DNA of 64,000 nucleotides from Apiosordaria backusii (taxonomy: Eukaryota; Ascomycota; Sordariomycetes; Sordariales; Lasiosphaeriaceae). The translations under genes and the position numbers were made by a program. The notes under the pieces are model-generated. The model did not search any database. It worked only from the letters and a program-made list of their open reading frames with translations, and had not been told where the DNA came from. The stretch is from positions 992,001 through 1,056,000 of the forward strand of contig JAUKTV010000001.1 of assembly GCA_030549205.1 (NCBI GenBank). Reading direction: 5' to 3'. This document shows, piece by piece, positions 11,456-21,895 of the stretch (positions are counted from its first letter, which is position 1; every line of letters starts with the position of its first letter).

Positions 11456-12087
11456 GATGGGCGATTTGCTGACTCGAAAATGCTAAGGATCGGTGTATGG
11501 GTGTATCTCTACAGTGGGCCGAGCCGAAAGCGTAGTTGCGAGCCCCTCGGTATGGTGATATCGTCTGCTGCGTGGTGACAGTCTATTTTTTGCTGGCGGG
11601 CCAGTTCCCAGATTCGAAGTTTCCAGGAGGGGATCTTTCAGTGCATGTCCAGCGAAGTGGGCTGAATGGGGGCGGGACTTTGTTGACCCACTTGGCCGGT
11701 GCGCAACAGCCCTGACGTCTGAGCAGGCTGCGCACGTGACTCGCTGCCTCCCTTACCCCTGCTAGCGAGCTCGGGTACCTGTACATCGGCGCCTGGGAGT
11801 GAGCTTCCAGGTGGCTTCCAGACTGGCCAGGGCGTGAAAGCTGTCCAGATCGCCAACACTGGGAAGCAGCAACATCACCACCTCGCAACATCACACAGCT
11901 TTGGTAGTTTGCGCAAACACGGCGTAATAATACAGGTACGGACCTACGGCTCCTACTTCATGGCTGATATCTCTCGTAGGAAATAGACTGATTGATTGAC
12001 AGCCCGTCGCGCCACCAGCCCTTCGCCATTTCCAGACTTCAACTACACGACAGGCCGACGTCCACCTACGTCCACTCCACCGCGATT
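11456..12087. other. Divergent promoter region, tma46 / ost4
   Basis: About 630 bp between divergent starts of a translation factor and a glycosylation factor. No coding signal and no clear TATA box seen. Confidence 0.5.
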
Positions 12088-12234
12088 ATGATTACCGACA
12101 GCGAGCTTTACAGCCTTGCCATCTTTCTTGGCTCGGCGGCTATGGTCCTCATCATCATCTATCACTTCTTCGAAGTCAATGCCAACGACAAGACGCCAGT
12201 AAACGAAAAGGTCCCGGCCAACAAGTCGAGATGA
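12088..12234 (+). CDS. ost4: Ost4, oligosaccharyltransferase mini-subunit
   Basis: 48-residue protein from ATG 12088 to TGA 12234. It begins MITDSELYSLAIFLGSAAMV, continues through one hydrophobic helix (about residues 9-28) and ends in a short polar tail NANDKTPVNEKV. Length and the N-terminal MI.D..LY.LAIFLG pattern match Ost4, a tiny ER membrane subunit that holds Stt3 and Ost3/6 together in the oligosaccharyltransferase. In-frame codons continue upstream, but the internal ATG is the natural start because family members begin exactly there. No intron. Confidence 0.92.
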   Translation: MITDSELYSLAIFLGSAAMVLIIIYHFFEVNANDKTPVNEKVPANKSR

Positions 12235-13321
12235 AGACATTACAGGAGATCGCTGGTGTTGTACGATAGAGAGAGAAGGCCACTACGTGTCCCTGCCGTG
12301 CACGCCATAGCTTTCGGATTTCTGCTTGCGAGCGGTAGATTTCGGCACGGAGCTATACAGGGAAAAGGATGCCTGGAAATGTCACAGGAGGGTTCCAAAA
12401 GCATGCCAATCAGCAGGACACGGACAGTTCAAGTGGCGGTTTTGGGTTTGTTGAGCAACAGGGAACAGAGAACCATGGCTATGCACCATGGATGTTGATG
12501 GCGGAAGCCAACTCAAAAATGAAGGGCCGTAGGGATTCGATTATGGTGTAATGTCGGCCAGCTTGTTATTTACCGTCTTCGTATGTGGAGATTTTATTTT
12601 GATCATGTTCGTTGCTCCATCGATGCAAACGCAGTGAACTGTGAGATTTGTATGCTCTTCAGTGTTATATCTTCCTGTGCTTGCCTGGCAGCTGTGGCCA
12701 GATGACGAGCTGAACAGGCTGAAGCCGTTTGTACCAGTACAAGCTCAATCAGGCTGTGGCTGAATAATGACTACACTAATCCCAGTTAGTGCATAGTGGG
12801 TCGGGGCACGCCACCTCACTGGCCCGCTTCCTCCGACGTGCCTGGCTTCCCCGTGCTGCAAAGCTTCGCTGGTCGGTTGGCCCCCAGGTGCCGCCCTCAA
12901 ATTCTCACGCGCGACTCCGTTTTCCCTCTCGCTCTCTCCTTCTCTCCATCAGCCAACAACCCAGCCTGCACCCTGCCCATCGCCATATTTCATTCCACCT
13001 TGGCCAGGCCTGCAACCCAAATCCGCTGCCATTCTCGACTTTCCGAACCGCCATTCATCTCTTCGGAAGCCAACTTCATTTCTGCCCTCTTTGCCTGCAA
13101 TCACCGCGAACTTGACGCGACTTGCAGTCACAGCCAACTCTTGCGAACACTCTAAATCAAGCGACCTCTTCATCGCTCGACCACCAACTCTTTGAGTCAC
13201 CCATTTCCATCTCCGACATCAAAACGCACTGCTTGTCATAGATCAAGACAGCAGTTCTTTGTCGACCAGCCACTTTCAAATTCACAACTCAATTTTCACA
13301 TCTTCACTTCCCACCGTCATT
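12235..13321. other. Intergenic: ost4 3' region and yra1 promoter/leader
   Basis: About 1.1 kb. 12,790-13,320 is rich in C/T with many ACC/TCC triplets, like long 5' leaders of Sordariales genes. No protein-like frame seen. Confidence 0.5.
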
Positions 13322-15057
13322 ATGGGCAAGCTCGATCAGTCTCTGGATGAGATCCTCTCCAGCCAGCGCAAGAACAGCCAGGGCCGTCGCCGCTCCCAGC
13401 GTCGCTCTGTTGGCGCCAAGCCCACCACTGCTCCCGCCGGTGGCATTCAAAAAACCACCAAGCCTGCTCGCAATGCGGCCAAGCCCGCTGCTGGCAAAGG
13501 TGCCGGCTTGACCGGTGAGAGCAAGATCATGGTCAGCAACCTGGTGAGTCGCTCGTCTCAGCTTTTGTGTGTGCTTTGGCTTGCTTGCTAACTCTCGCAT
13601 AGCCCAAGGATGTTTCCGAAGCGCAGATCAAGGTATGTTACTACCGGTGAGGCCTCTTCACGCCTTCGGATTTTGTCGACACACTTCTTTCCTACGGGGA
13701 TATCTATCCACGTCCAGTCCTCGGTGGACTTTCATGGTGGTCATTTGACACCTTCAGCGCTTGAAAGCGACTGTCATGATGCCAAGTCTCCTTCCTGACA
13801 CGCAAGTGCGCTCCTATGCGCACAATATTGCTGTCAAACCACCAGAAGTTGAGCAAGCCCCGCGTCTCACTGCATCTTCCAACCAATCTGGGCTGCCTGG
13901 CAAGCACCCATGGTCCGGAACAACTGCGTAGACCATCCCAAGGGCACCGGCAAGAAATCAGACAGTACGCCTAGCTGGGTGTATTCGCTCAATCTCATTT
14001 GGCTGGTCACCAGATATGATGGCGTTTTGAGCGAGCTTAGCAGTGAGCTGTAGAGAACACAACGGCACGTTCCACCCTGAGTCATAGTTGGGTGAATCCA
14101 TTGGGCTAGGGGTTCGTGTCTGTTGGTACTAGAGTTTCCAGCGAGGCGGGTTGCTTTTCCTTGGATTTGGCATCTTTTTCCTCCTGTTGGGTTGGGGTTT
14201 TCACGAGTGACACGTCGGATCACGTCATACACTGTCATCTACCGAAGATGAAGCTCTGCGCACGGGAGCACGAGGTCGGATGAACGGTTCCAGTGGATGT
14301 CGGATTTTGCTCACCTTCCAGTCGCTGGTGATGCTTGTCAGGGGATGTTGCTCACTGCTCTGCTCGCTATTTTTGGATACACTCTCGGGACGACATATCG
14401 CTACGCGATCGCTCTTCATGGACGTTGGACTTTCGACTAGTCTAGACACGGATGCTCGAACTTGACTTTTTGCTTGACGCTAACCACCGAATCCCCGCGA
14501 TAGGAATACTTCCAGCAAGCTGTTGGCCAGGTCAAGAAGGTCGAGATCTCCTACGGCCCTGGGGGTGTCAGCCGTGGTCTCGCCCACGTCACTTTTCACC
14601 ACGCCGACGGAGCCAGCAAAGCGTTCTCCACTCTCAACGGTCTCCTCATTGACAACCGCCCGGTCAAGGTATGTTCTAACTTTGCATGCGCATGTGACAA
14701 GAAGACAAGCAAACTAATGTTTCCTAGGTCGAGGTGATCGTTGCTTCTGCCGATCTTATCCCCCAGCCCAAGACTCTGGCTCAGCGCATTGCGCAGCCCA
14801 AGGCCCAGCCCAAGTCTGCCGCCACTGTCAAGCACGGTGCCAATGGTGCCAAGGGTGCTCCCGCTGCTGGCAAGGCCGGCGCCAAGAAGGCTCCTCGCAA
14901 GGGCCGCAGCAACCGCCCCGCCAAGAAGACGGCCGAGGAGCTTGACTCCGAGATGGCCGACTACTTTGACAATGCCAGCGCGGAGACCGCCGCCAACAAC
15001 GCCGCCCCGGCCCCAGCTGCTGGTGGTGATGCCGCGATGGAGGAGGACGTTCTTTAA
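13322..15057 (+). CDS. yra1: Yra1/ALYREF-family mRNA export adaptor with one very long intron
   Basis: Four exons: 13322-13543, 13603-13632 (30 bp), 14504-14668 and 14728-15057, 248 residues, all junctions at phase 0. The N-terminus (MGKLDQSLDEILSSQRK) is the conserved UAP56/Sub2-binding type, followed by an RG/K-rich linker. The RRM (about 68-145) has RNP2 IMVSNL and RNP1 SRGLAHVTF. The C-terminal arm is Ala/Lys-rich and the end AEELDSEMADYFDNA is the conserved C-box. Known role: bridging Sub2/UAP56 and the export receptor in TREX. Intron 2 is 871 bp (13633-14503) with donor GTATGT, branch-like CTAAC at 14480 and acceptor TAG. That is about ten times the size of the other introns here, recalling the long autoregulatory intron of budding yeast YRA1. 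Confidence 0.93.
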
Positions 15058-15769
15058 ACAGTACATTCTTTGGGATTAGGAGTCAGGGGTTGATAACGGA
15101 CGGGTCTTGCTAGCGGAAACTTGATACGATATTCATTTGGGCGGGTCGGCATATGGGTGGATGGGTAGGGCTCAGATTTCATTGCGGTGCATACAGGCAG
15201 GCACAGATTGATACTGCCGCCTTTAATTGTCTGGTTTTACATGTATAATTCATGAATTAGCGAAATTTCATTCTCATGCTGGAGGCTGTGAAATGCTTGT
15301 TCCTGTAGTGACATGTTATGTTGGCACCTCGAGGTGATTTCCCCTGGCTCGTAGTGACACAAATTTCCATTACTTCAGAATACTACCGATACATTCACCC
15401 ACCTTCTCTATAGCTCGGTGTTTTTACATCGTTCTCTGGAGGTATCAGCAGTGACTAGGTAGCTAGGTAGCAGGAATCATATTGAGATCAGCCCATCCAT
15501 ATCGGATCTCTATGCTCTCGGGTATGGCTTTCGTTATACTTCATGAAGGCTGGGAGATCACACAATGTGCTTCTGTAACAAACTGTATATAAACAAGACG
15601 GCAACAAGCAGTCCTTTATGTCCATGGACCATAACACCTACAACGCCAGACATTAAAACCCATTTCCCATGTACCAAAAAGCAAAAGCTTCCCACTCACA
15701 CACTCCATGCATATTAGTGCCTTTTCTTCCTGTTTCATGCCCGTCCCATCGGCACCACCATCCTCGCGC
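15058..15769. other. Convergent intergenic region, yra1 / vps24
   Basis: About 710 bp holding both 3' UTRs. 15456-15470 has two close TAGGTAG copies. No gene seen. Confidence 0.5.
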
Positions 15770-16555
15770 TCAACTCCTCAGAGCCTCCAACCGATTCCTC
15801 ATCTGATTCATCATCGCCTCGGTATCCTCCTCCTCCTCTTCCTCCTCCACCTGTTGCGGCTGCTGCTGAGCAGGCTGCTTCTGCGGCAGAGGCGCACTAG
15901 GCAGCGCGCCCGTCTTGTCCATCCTATCCTTGAGTATCTCCCCCAGGACCTTCTCCACCTCCTCCTCAGCCTCCTCTTCCTCTTCCCCATATACCTCCGT
16001 CTCAGGCAGCGTCTCCCCGACCATCTCCTCGATAATCCCCGCCTTCATTAACTCAACACTCAGCTCCTGCATCGTGCCGGCAAGCTCAGGTAGTCTAATC
16101 AAAGTGTTGACGTCCTTCATAATCCCAACGGAAGCTTTGATGCTCCCTTCAATTTTCCGAAGGGCAAACGCCTCGTTGACCTGCATCTGCACCGACGTGA
16201 GCTGGGCTTTGAAGGTGTGAAGGCGGTTGGTCTCCTTGCGTCGCTTGACGAGCTCGCGGGCAAAGTCCCGGATTTCTTTTTGGGCTTGCTTGGTTTGTTG
16301 GTGGTTGGGGCCTAGGCGGGTGGCGCGCTTGTCGGCGGCGAGGATGAGGTTTTTGGTTTTTGTTTCGACGGTGCGGGCGTTGAGGATGTCGCGGTCGATG
16401 CGGCGGATGTTTTGGCGGAGGAGGGCGTTGCATTTCCTTACCTAGACAGGGGAGCATTAGAGGGTAGTTTGAATAGGGGAGGGGGTTGGGAAAGGGGAGA
16501 AGCATACCTGCGCTTGGGGGTCGGGTTTGACGAAGAGGGATTTGAAGGTTTCCAT
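15770..16555 (-). CDS. vps24: Vps24/CHMP3, ESCRT-III subunit
   Basis: Exon 1 16555-16508 encodes the 16-residue start METFKSLFVKPDPQAQ; exon 2 16441-15770 continues with VRKCNALLRQNIRRIDR. The intron is 66 bp; total 239 residues. The basic, coiled-coil N-terminal half (FARELVKRRKETNRLHTF, SVQMQVNEAFALRKIEGS), the conserved MQELSVELMKAGIIEEMVG and an acidic C-terminus are the ESCRT-III layout, with the Vps24/CHMP3 signature. The end, NQMRNRLEALRS, fits a MIM1 motif for binding the Vps4 MIT domain. Known role: with Vps2 it caps Snf7 filaments in endosomal sorting. It is convergent with yra1. Confidence 0.93.
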
Positions 16556-17699
16556 GTTTGGTGGTTTGCGCTGAGGGACTGGGTGGTGGTGATGATGGAT
16601 TAGGGACTGTGTGAAGCGGGTTAGGATGTGTAGACCCTCCTCCCGCCGGCGTTATGAGTGAGCGGTCGGTAAGTAGAGGTTGCGATTAGGAGGGTGATGG
16701 TATCTCCGTGGTGGTGTCGTCGTCGTCGTGTTGCGTGTCGCAGTTGGCGAGCGGGCGCTGACGTCGTTTCCAAATTGGGGAACGAATCCAGGGTGGGACT
16801 TTCAGGTTGGCGGTTTGGAGCCTCACTTTGATGGGGGTCGCTACATAACCCTGGGTTTCAAAAGCCCCAGCTTTAACCCTGATGGTGGAGACCCCGCTGC
16901 TCCGAACCGCCAAGTCTCGGCCCCGCAGTGGGCATTTAGGTGGACTGAGGTGAAGCTGGAGCTGTGCCGTTTCCATGTCTTTGCTCTGCATTCTTGACCT
17001 TGGGATAAAAACGGGGAGAGAAATGTATCTTCCCATTGGGCGGGTATACGGGTTTCTTGTGTAACATCTCTCATAAAGGGTGCAGATGTAATTGCATCGG
17101 TAGAAACCTCCCCCAACTACTACCCCTCACTAGAAGCTATCAAGCGTAGTGTAACTATGTCGAAAGAATCTTGACTTGACGCTGTAAAATCACTATGAAT
17201 AAGGCAGTTACAACGCTGTAAAGACTCGAAGGCACTCATTATTGTATACCCCGGCTTCTAGAACGGTCACCAAGCTTCCTAGAGCTCTTGGTGGCATCGT
17301 ACGCTCGTGTTTGTAGTCTCTTCCCCAGCAACTGGTGACCTCAGCCCTGCCGATGGCCCGTGCAGTTGCATCTTTTGGCTTCTCATGAATTCCACAGCCC
17401 GGTCTGGATAAGGCAGGCAGGTGCAGCTTCGTAACAAATAAACCAAGACATCTCGCGTCTCCCCTCCAACATCCAACCTCCCAATCAATTTTCTGCAACA
17501 GTTTATTGTACCTTCACGAGTTCGCTAATACCGCGTCTCTAACGAAACTCCCACTCAACCATTTTCTCTCTGTCGTTTGTTGAACTTTGCTAAAGTAAAG
17601 TGAGTTAGTTCTAAGCGCCCGAGGAGCTACCCCTCCTCCATGAACCCCCAAACCGATCGGCAGTTTACTCACACCTTTCCTTCTAGCACACACATCGCA
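16556..17699. other. Divergent promoter region, vps24 / p23
   Basis: About 1.1 kb between divergent starts. The right 250 bp is pyrimidine-rich with a likely p23 leader ending CACATCGCA before the ATG. No convincing gene seen. Confidence 0.5.
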
Positions 17700-18802
17700 A
17701 TGGCTACCACCGTAACACCTGAGGGCAAGTATCTGACCTGACTTCTATATCCTAAGCATGCTGGGTCTTTGAAACTAGTAGACCAGGGCAGCTGAGTCCT
17801 TGCGAACTCGTTTCCGTTCTTGTTCACCGCATTCTCTACCCCTCTCAAACATTGACAAGGCTGACCATGTCTCGCTATCTGCAGTTCTCTGGGCGCAGCG
17901 CTCATCCAACGTCGACCCCGAGAGGAACTTCATCTACCTCACCATCAACGTCCCTGATGTCCCAGCCTCCAATATCAAGCTGGACGTGAAGCCCACCGGT
18001 CTCACCTTCACCGGCCACTCAGACACTCTCAAGAAGACATACCATGTCGAGCTTGAGTTCTACGCCGAGATCGACCCCGCCGAGAGCAAGATCAAACACA
18101 CAGCCCGCGACGTCGAGATGAAGTTGCGCAAGAAGGAGCTGACCGAGGAGTACTGGCCCCGCTTGCTCAAGGAACCCAAGAGGATGCACTTCCTCAAGAC
18201 CGACTTCGACAAGTGGATTGACGAGGACGAGCAGAACGAGGCTGAGGAAGAGGACTTCTCGCAATTTGGTGGTGGCATGGGTAAGTAACTTTTTCCACCC
18301 CTTTTTACAGGTCCGAAGAAGCAGTGTGTCAGTTAGCCTGCGCTATCTGGTCGTCTACCTTGTTTTCTCCAATATTTCCTTGGTTCGAATACTAAAAACA
18401 ATGTGCCCAATAGGAGGAATGCCTGGCATGAGTACGTAACTTGATGGAAAATACGGGATATCAGATGGAAGACCAGATCCGAGACACAACAGGCTTGACT
18501 CCGCGCTTCTCATTGGATTCTCGGCTCTACATCTTGGTGATCATAAGCTTGTTACTGACTATTGTCTCACAGGCGGTGCTGGCGGCGACTTCGGTGGCAT
18601 CGACTTCTCCAAGCTCGGCGCTGGGGCTGGCATGCCCGAGGGTGATGACGAAGAAGAGTCCGACGACGACATGCCCATTCTCGAGAATGAGGGGGCGGAG
18701 CCCGCCAAGACGGATGCTCCGAAGGCGGCGGACGATGGTAAGGAGGAGGAGTCCGCCGAGAAGGACGCTCCGAAGGCGGACGATGGTAAGGAGGTGGCTT
18801 AA
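17700..18802 (+). CDS. wos2: p23/Sba1/Wos2 Hsp90 co-chaperone
   Basis: Four exons: 17700-17724, 17885-18280, 18414-18431 (18 bp) and 18573-18802, 222 residues. The CS domain (about 8-100) begins VLWAQRSS and includes LTINVPDV, KLDVKPTGLTFTGHS and YHVELEFYAEIDP; the conserved EEYWPRLLKEPKRMHFLKTDFDKW follows, then a Gly/Met-rich linker (GGGMGGMPGMSGAGGDFGG) and an acidic tail. Known role: it binds ATP-bound Hsp90 and slows its ATPase. Two splicing oddities: intron 1 (160 bp) starts with GC in G|GCAAGT, since no GT donor preserves the frame to GTT CTC TGG; and exon 3 is an 18-nt microexon encoding part of the Gly/Met linker. Both are inferred from frame and signals. Confidence 0.92.
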
Positions 18803-20368
18803 GCCGATAAACCCAGCGGCAGAACGACACTTCGGCACGTCTCGGGCAAGAAATGGGGCCCTGTGGACAGTTGACGTCTTGTATGGAAGGGTGAAGCTAC
18901 GAACTGGGTACCTGGGAGAAAGGATTATCAGCATCAGCCGCATTTGAACCCGACGTTCAATCTCCATAGGCAGCAGAGCACTCTGATTAGGTATTTGGAG
19001 GGCAGATTTCAGGCTCTCTTGGCGAATCGAAGCTAGTATCTACTGACGCACATACACGCGAGTTCTTCCCTGCTTTAGGGAGATCTCTGTGATCGGTTTA
19101 GTATCCTTTAAAGCTCCGGTGGCGTGTCTCATATGCAGGGTCCCTGAGAAGTGACAGCCGTGCTTCAAACGGCTCCGTGACGCCAGAGATCTTGCTTGCC
19201 CTTGCATCAGAGAAGTCTGTATAGGGAGACAGACTGACATGGATCACTAATCTCTATTTTCCGAGATCCATGCCAAGTCCATGGCTGCCAGGTGATACTC
19301 ATACATCAATGGCGTCCGGGAGGTAGGTCATCCCTCCCATCTGACGTTGTACCAACGGCGTGCCTTTCAGCTGAGGCTCCCAAATATTTCGGGTCGTCTG
19401 CCATCTCATCTCTCTCTTTTTTCCCTTTGACAGCAATTTTCTCCTAACCGCCAGAGCATTTCCCATCGTGTTTACTGCGAGCCATCGATGGTTACACATT
19501 ACAAATCCTGCAACTCTTATGCCCGTTCCAGCCTGGACCCCAGCAGCCGACACAGTACTGACCGAACTTGGCATGGCATCGCCAACTTTGGCTCACCAGA
19601 GAAGGGCGATGGGGACGAGGAAGCGACTCCGTGAGTGGTCACGACGGCCACGGAGAGATCTCCGGAATCTGAGACCTGGACGTCTTGTCCTCTTCTTCTT
19701 GTTTTCTCTGGGCGCGATCCTGGAGATGGGATTTCGGCCGATGAACATGGGGAATATTGACATTCCGATGAGGACAAGCAATCGGGGAGGGCCGATGGAA
19801 AAGTGGGAGTGTAGTGTGGTATGCTCGTTCCTGACATTCATGGCGATGACGGATGGGGGGGATTCCGTGGGGAAGGGACACAGGACAATATGCCATCATT
19901 GGTTGTTTAGAGATTGAGGACATTACCAAGACAGCCGGGTCATCGGGCGTGAGCGAAGAGGGCGGGCTGTGTTGGTTTGAAAGGGTATATAAGGGGCGGG
20001 TCGTTCAAGATAATTCGAGGAGAGAACATCATCAGCATCGTCTTGCATTCCATTCTTCGTATTCTTTGGTTTACTTCTTCTCTTTTTCCGACAGGAGGAC
20101 AGAAATTCAGATACCACCGGCAGGACCTCTCGGAATTGGAGCTTTTCAGCAAAGGAACACAACTGTGAGCTAGGTATTTTAGTCCAACCGGACAGGCGGA
20201 ACAGGTTAGTGTGGTCTAGCTCTTGTCATACCATGGCCAATATCCAGAGCCTGATATGACGTCTATACAAGCGAGAAGCTGTGATCGCATCTTCACTTGT
20301 CCAGCTCAAGCCAAATTCAACCTCACGCCTCATCGCTACAACAACAAACGCACCATCGAAAGAACAAG
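18803..20368. other. Intergenic: p23 3' flank and upstream region of the small lysine-rich gene
   Basis: About 1.6 kb with several open frames up to about 150 codons on both strands, none with recognisable or protein-like content. TATATAA at 19986-19992 is the best core promoter candidate. Confidence 0.45.
19986..19992 (+). promoter_or_regulatory. TATA box candidate for the small lysine-rich protein gene
   Basis: TATATAA in a GC-richer setting (GGG before, GGGGCGGG after), followed about 60-110 bp later by pyrimidine-rich sequence. It would give a leader of about 350 nt, possibly with a leader intron. Confidence 0.4.
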
Positions 20369-20590
20369 ATGTCATCCGGTGACAATATCAACAGCGGCGG
20401 AGGCGATGCCTACACGGCCGCAGACGCAGCTTACTACTCTAGCCAGGGAGCTAGCATGACGGCCTGGGGGAGTGATGAGACTTGGACCGATCCGCTGAAG
20501 GATAGCACGAAGGGAAAGGACAGCAGCAGCGGCGGCGGCGGCAAGAAGAAGAGCGGTGACAAGTCGAAGAGCAAGGACAAGAAGAAATGA
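20369..20590 (+). CDS. Small Gly/Ser- and Lys-rich protein, unrecognised
   Basis: 73 residues from ATG 20369, in a good fungal context (AACAAGATGTC), to TGA 20590. It begins MSSGDNINSGGGDAYTAADA, has a short aromatic/acidic middle (AAYYSSQGASMTAWGSDETW) and ends in alternating Lys/Ser (KKKSGDKSKSKDKKK). No signal peptide or membrane segment. The layout suggests an intrinsically disordered protein with a basic tail. Start context, an upstream TATA box and third-position G/C bias support a real gene. I assign no function. Confidence 0.55.
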   Translation: MSSGDNINSGGGDAYTAADAAYYSSQGASMTAWGSDETWTDPLKDSTKGKDSSSGGGGKKKSGDKSKSKDKKK

Positions 20591-21188
20591 CACCCACAAG
20601 ACATGACATTGTTGGGGGCTGGGTGGGAAATAGTATTGCGGAAGGCGGCTTTCCCTTGTTGTCTGGTTTATTAGGTATCGTTATTCACTCTGTGTTTTGG
20701 TGCCTGGTTGTCACATTTCACCTCCTCGGATCCCCAGGGGGTGTATCGCTCTTTTGATGACAAAGTTGGTTTCATCATGACAATCGTTGGCTAATACGAG
20801 TTCAATACAATCTGGTTGTTTTATATTTTTCCAACGTCTTTATAACGAGTGAGTGATATAACAAACCAAAAGTGAGTAGAAAAATCAACAAACAACCCCC
20901 CTGAAATGACTTCCACATCCCGATACACCGATCCATTGTATTCGCGTAAATACCCGTATCGGCTCATCCCTGACCCCACTTATTTACACCAACTTCACAC
21001 CCACCTCACTTTCAACCCCACATCGCGTCAACTCTCACTCTCAATTTCACCAGTCACTTACAAGCCCTCACCAGAAAATTTCACACTCACTTTCGGGCTT
21101 TCATAACCCTCCCACCTCAATACTGTCTCTTCACCACATATTATCGAGAGTCACAAAAGGGAACAACATACCAAACCAAACCAAAAGA
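20591..21188. other. Intergenic: 3' flank of the small gene and dad3 promoter
   Basis: About 600 bp. The dad3-proximal half is rich in CCAC/TCAC triplets and A-rich just before the start (AAACCAAAAGAATGG). A 66-codon frame here has leader-like composition and is not called. Confidence 0.5.
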
Positions 21189-21625
21189 ATGGAAATCCCC
21201 CGCCCCCCCTCCACCATCCATCACGTCGGCGTCGGCGTCGGCGTCGGCTCACCACCCCCCGAGCTCACCCCAACAGAGCAAGAAGTCCTAGACGAGTACG
21301 AGAAACTGGCGAATAATATGAAGAAGGTACCCTTAACCCCCTTACCCTACCCCCTTAACCCTACCCCCCTTAACCCTCCCCCCCTACTCTACCGTCTATT
21401 AACACAAAGTGTACAAAGCTCGCCTCCCTTCTCGACACCCTCGCCTCCAACCCCACAGTCGAGATCCTCGACGGCCTGCGGGAGCTCGAGCGCAAGACTT
21501 CGCTGGTGTTTACCCTGCTAAAGGCGAGTGTGTATAGTATCGTCTTGCAGCAGGAGATGGATTGGGGCGGTGGTGGTGGTGGGCAACAGCAGGGTGGGCA
21601 GCATGAGGAGGAAGAAGACCAATGA
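21189..21625 (+). CDS. dad3: Dad3, DASH/Dam1 kinetochore complex subunit
   Basis: Exon 1 21189-21326 and exon 2 21419-21625, joined at phase 0 as NNMKK^LASLLDTLA, 114 residues. The conserved core LTPTEQEVLDEYEKLANNM, then EILDGLRELERKTSLVFTLL and KASVYSIVLQQEMDW, is the Dad3 pattern. Flanking additions are a VGVGVGVG tract near the start and a Gly/Gln/Glu-rich tail. Known role: DASH/Dam1 forms rings on microtubules that couple kinetochores to the spindle. The 92-bp intron is a C-rich array with TTAACCC-like units. It is convergent with uS5m, 270 bp away. Confidence 0.9.
21329..21388 (+). repeat. C-rich TTAACCC/CCCTA-like array inside the dad3 intron
   Basis: Most of the dad3 intron consists of imperfect units such as CCTTAACCC, CTTACCCTACCC and CTTAACCCTACCC. 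They resemble but do not exactly match the fungal telomeric CCCTAA unit. It also supplies the polypyrimidine tract. Confidence 0.6.
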
Positions 21626-21895
21626 CTGATCGATACGAGAAAGAGATAGAGGGAGATGAATGAGGACAAAAGACAGAGAAGACATGGCAGATATGATACC
21701 CAATACAACTAACCACGTATAATGCATCTGTGGTTCAAGTCTTCTACATTTCTTTTCTTTAAACACAATATTTTTATACAATTGTACAATGTCTACTACT
21801 GCCGTTTTCTTACACTTCACCCCGCCCCCCAGACCACCGCTCTAGATTTTTTTTATATGCACAAGAATGGATTTTTTTTCTTTTTTGCAAGACTC

